DNA of 64,000 nt from Nocardia cyriacigeorgica. Lineage in GTDB: Bacteria > Actinomycetota > Actinomycetes > Mycobacteriales > Mycobacteriaceae. Shown piece after piece: positions 62,306 to 64,000 of this stretch. Made by a program: the position numbers and the translations under genes. The notes below the pieces were generated by a model, which saw only the letters and a list, made by a program, of their open reading frames with translations, was not told the origin of the DNA and made no database searches. Each line of letters opens with the position of its first letter. The stretch's first letter is position 1. The DNA lies in NCBI RefSeq assembly GCF_029868385.1, contig NZ_JARWNX010000043.1:1-64000 (forward strand), written 5' to 3'.

Positions 62306-62725
62306 ATGAGCACCAAGATGATCTTCGTCAATCTCCCCGTGACCGACCTGGCGCGGTCGAAGAATTTCTACGAGGCACTCGGCTGGAAGGTCAACCAGGA
62401 CTTCACCGATGAGAACGCCTCCTGCATCGTTATCGACGACAACATCTGCCTGATGCTGCTGACCAGGGAGTACTTCGCCACCTTCGCGAAGCGCCCGATC
62501 GCCGACACCGCGGCGACCACCGCCGCTGGTTACGCGCTCTCGCTCGGCAGTGCACAGGAGGTGGACCAGCTCACCGAGGCGGCGCTGGCCGCGGGCGGGC
62601 GGGAAGAGGTCAACGAGGAAAAGCGCTCCCAGGAGGCCGAGGTCGGCATGCACGGACGCACCTTCCTCGACCCCGACGGCCACCAGTGGGAGCCGTTCTG
62701 GATGGACTACCCGGGCGCCAACTGA
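62306..62725 (+). CDS. VOC-family (glyoxalase-like) protein
   Basis: A 139-residue single vicinal-oxygen-chelate protein: MIFVNLPVTDLARSKNFYEA, LGWKVNQDFTDENASCIVID, then GMHGRTFLDPDGHQWEPFWMD. The substrate is unknown. Proteins like this are frequent targets of the adjacent SigG/SigX5-type sigma factors. The ATG at 62306 has GAGAGG about 8 nt upstream. Residues conserved as metal ligands in true glyoxalases are only partly present. Confidence 0.85.
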   Translation: MSTKMIFVNLPVTDLARSKNFYEALGWKVNQDFTDENASCIVIDDNICLMLLTREYFATFAKRPIADTAATTAAGYALSLGSAQEVDQLTEAALAAGGREEVNEEKRSQEAEVGMHGRTFLDPDGHQWEPFWMDYPGAN

Positions 62726-62733
62726 CCCTGGAT

Positions 62734-62772
62734 GCCGAACGTCCCCGGCGCGTCGAGCCCGCCGGGGACGTT
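62734..62772. terminator. Bidirectional terminator
   Basis: A perfect 15-bp stem (CGAACGTCCCCGGCG at 62734-62748, complement at 62758-62772) with a 9-nt loop lies between the convergent VOC and echA19 genes. Confidence 0.8.
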
Positions 62773-62789
62773 CGAGGTTTCGGAACAGT

Positions 62790-63572
62790 TCAGTTGCCCG
62801 TGAAGGTCGGCGTGCGCTTCTCGGCGAAGGCCTTCGGGCCCTCCTTGGCATCGGCCGAGGTGAACACCGCCATACCGAGTTCGGCGTCGATCTTGAAAGC
62901 GTCTTCCTCCGGCAGGCATTCGGTTTCGCGGATGGTGCGCAGGATCGCTTGCACCGCCAGCGGTCCGTTGGCCGCGATCTTGTCGGCCAGCTCCAGCGCC
63001 TTGTCCAGTGCGGTGCCATCGGGCACCACATGGCCGATCAGCCCGATCTCCTTGGCTTCGGCGGCGGTGACATGCCTGCCGGTGAGCAGAATGTCGGCGG
63101 CGACGGTGTAGGGGATCTGGCGTACCAGGCGCACCGCCGAACCGCCGAGTGGGAACAGGCCCCAACGCGCCTCGGACACACCGAACTTCGCGCTCTCGCC
63201 CGCGACCCGGATATCGGTGCCCTGCAAGATCTCGGTGCCACCGGCGATGGCGGGCCCCTCGATCGCCGCGATCAGCGGTTTGGTGAGTCTGCGGCCCTTG
63301 AGCAGCGCCTCGATCCTGGACAGATCCCAACCGCCGCCGGAGAACGAGTCGCCGGGGTGCTGCGAGGTCATCGCCTTCAGATCCGCACCGGCGCAGAAGG
63401 CGCCGCCCGCGCCGGTCAGAATCGCGACCCGGATGTCGGGATCGTTGTCCACCTGATCCCAGGCATCGCGCATGATCGCCATCATCTCGCCGGAGAGGGC
63501 GTTGCGGGCCTCGGGGCGGTTCATGGTGACGATGAGAACGTGGTCGCGTTTCTCGACGAGGCAGTGCGGCAT
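62790..63572 (-). CDS. echA19: Sterol side-chain enoyl-CoA hydratase
   Basis: EchA19 hydrates the steroid enoyl-CoA formed in the first cycles of side-chain beta-oxidation. The 260-residue crotonase has oxyanion motifs [19 protein letters not shown] and [20 protein letters not shown] and the catalytic helix [20 protein letters not shown]. The divergent fadD19 and the KstR operator between them match Rv3516/Rv3515c. Confidence 0.9.
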   Translation of the reverse strand: MPHCLVEKRDHVLIVTMNRPEARNALSGEMMAIMRDAWDQVDNDPDIRVAILTGAGGAFCAGADLKAMTSQHPGDSFSGGGWDLSRIEALLKGRRLTKPLIAAIEGPAIAGGTEILQGTDIRVAGESAKFGVSEARWGLFPLGGSAVRLVRQIPYTVAADILLTGRHVTAAEAKEIGLIGHVVPDGTALDKALELADKIAANGPLAVQAILRTIRETECLPEEDAFKIDAELGMAVFTSADAKEGPKAFAEKRTPTFTGN

Positions 63573-63625
63573 CGCGGAAATCTCCTGGCTCGAGGACGTG
63601 GTGTAAAAGCACCCTTGTCAGGAAC

Positions 63626-63639
63626 AGTAACACGTTCTA
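63626..63639. promoter_or_regulatory. KstR operator, echA19/fadD19
   Basis: AGTAACACGTTCTA matches 7 of 8 fixed KstR positions (first base differs). It lies 12 bp before the fadD19 GTG. Confidence 0.75.
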
Positions 63640-63650
63640 TTTTTAGGTTT

Positions 63651-64000
63651 GTGAGCTACAACATAGCGGACCTCATCGAGCACACCATCGACCTCATGCC
63701 CGATCGCGTCGCACTGGTCGACGACGTTCGTGAGGTCACCTATGCCCAGTTGGAGGAGCGGACCAACAAGCTAGCCCACTACCTGCAAGAACAGGGCGTC
63801 CAGCCGGGCGACAAGGTAGGCATCTACTCGCGCAACACCATCGAGGCCGTCGAGGCGATGGTCGCGGTGTTCAAGGCGCGCGCCGTGATGGTCAACGTCA
63901 ACTTCCGTTACGTCGAGAACGAGTTGCAATACATCTTCGATAATTCGGATATGGTCGCGTTGATTCACGAGCGCCGCTACAGCGACAAAGTGACCGCCGT
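63651..64000 (+). CDS. fadD19: Steroid side-chain CoA ligase, partial (5' end)
   Basis: The first 116 codons of an adenylating enzyme run off the right edge. NIADLIEHTIDLMPDRVALV, EERTNKLAHYLQEQGVQPGD and VMVNVNFRYVENELQYIFDN are close to recalled M. tuberculosis FadD19, which activates C26/C24-branched steroid acids. The GTG at 63651 directly follows the KstR operator without a ribosome-binding site, so it is probably leaderless. Adenylation motifs lie beyond the window. Confidence 0.88.
   Translation, partial: MSYNIADLIEHTIDLMPDRVALVDDVREVTYAQLEERTNKLAHYLQEQGVQPGDKVGIYSRNTIEAVEAMVAVFKARAVMVNVNFRYVENELQYIFDNSDMVALIHERRYSDKVTA

Overview
The window looks like a high-GC actinomycete of the order Mycobacteriales, most likely Nocardia or a close relative. 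The base composition, the frequent GTG and leaderless-type starts, the KstR/KstR2 steroid regulons, an EspR-like regulator and a CpnT-like WXG100 N-terminus all point that way. Most of the 64 kb is one large steroid (cholesterol/phytosterol) catabolic locus. Its gene content closely follows the Mycobacterium tuberculosis Rv3515-Rv3570 region, but in a different order and interrupted by accessory genes. Names were assigned from recalled family sequences and gene order, not from a database search.

Layout. 0-1.5 kb: a truncated CpnT-like gene, a small secreted protein and a HEAT-repeat remnant running into a small secreted protein. 1.7-9.2 kb: MaoC hydratase, kstD, a second 3-ketosteroid dehydrogenase-like flavoprotein and hsaEGF (end of the A/B-ring meta-cleavage pathway). 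9.3-12.4 kb: a toxin-antitoxin-like pair, a YdeI-like protein and a ThrE exporter. 12.4-17.8 kb: hsaADCB divergent from kshA. 17.9-23.8 kb: accessory genes (APH-like kinase, DUF427, ABM monooxygenase, HTH regulator, two very small genes, MarR plus MFS). 24.0-35.0 kb: KstR2 block A for ring C/D degradation (fadE33, fadE32, fadE31, echA, fadD3 divergent from fadE30 and ipdF; then an unknown gene, kstR2 and fadA6). 35.0-42.0 kb: an island of flavin oxidoreductases (three bacterial-luciferase-type monooxygenases, an Old Yellow Enzyme with a divergent MerR regulator, and a Gfo/Idh oxidoreductase). 42.3-47.8 kb: KstR2 block B (ipdC, ipdB, ipdA, echA20 divergent from two SDR genes). 48.3-52.0 kb: a secreted Gly-Ser-Ala repeat protein, an ImmA/IrrE peptidase and a MAB_1171c-type membrane protein, convergent with an EspR-like regulator across a 52-bp perfect palindrome. 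52.3-64.0 kb: fadA5 divergent from cyp125, the ltp4-ltp3 operon with a tandem DUF35 protein, LLM enzymes, a SigG-type ECF sigma factor with a VOC protein, echA19, and the start of fadD19.

How it works together. CYP125, FadD19, EchA19, Ltp3/Ltp4 and FadA5 act on the sterol side chain. KstD, KshA and HsaA-HsaG open and degrade rings A and B. FadD3, FadE30-33, IpdA/B/C/F, EchA20 and FadA6 degrade the remaining C/D-ring propanoate (HIP). Near-consensus KstR operators (TnnAACnnGTTnnA) lie at the kstD, hsaA/kshA, fadA5/cyp125, DUF35/LLM and echA19/fadD19 promoters. KstR2-type operators (AnCAAGnnCTTGnT) lie at fadD3/fadE30, kstR2 and echA20/SDR. The split between first-half and second-half regulons is therefore readable directly in the sequence.

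The least explained parts are the GS-repeat/ImmA/MAB_1171c/EspR-like island, a 21-bp minisatellite inside fadE32, the toxin-antitoxin-like pair whose operator covers its own start codon, and the flavin-enzyme island that splits the KstR2 regulon.
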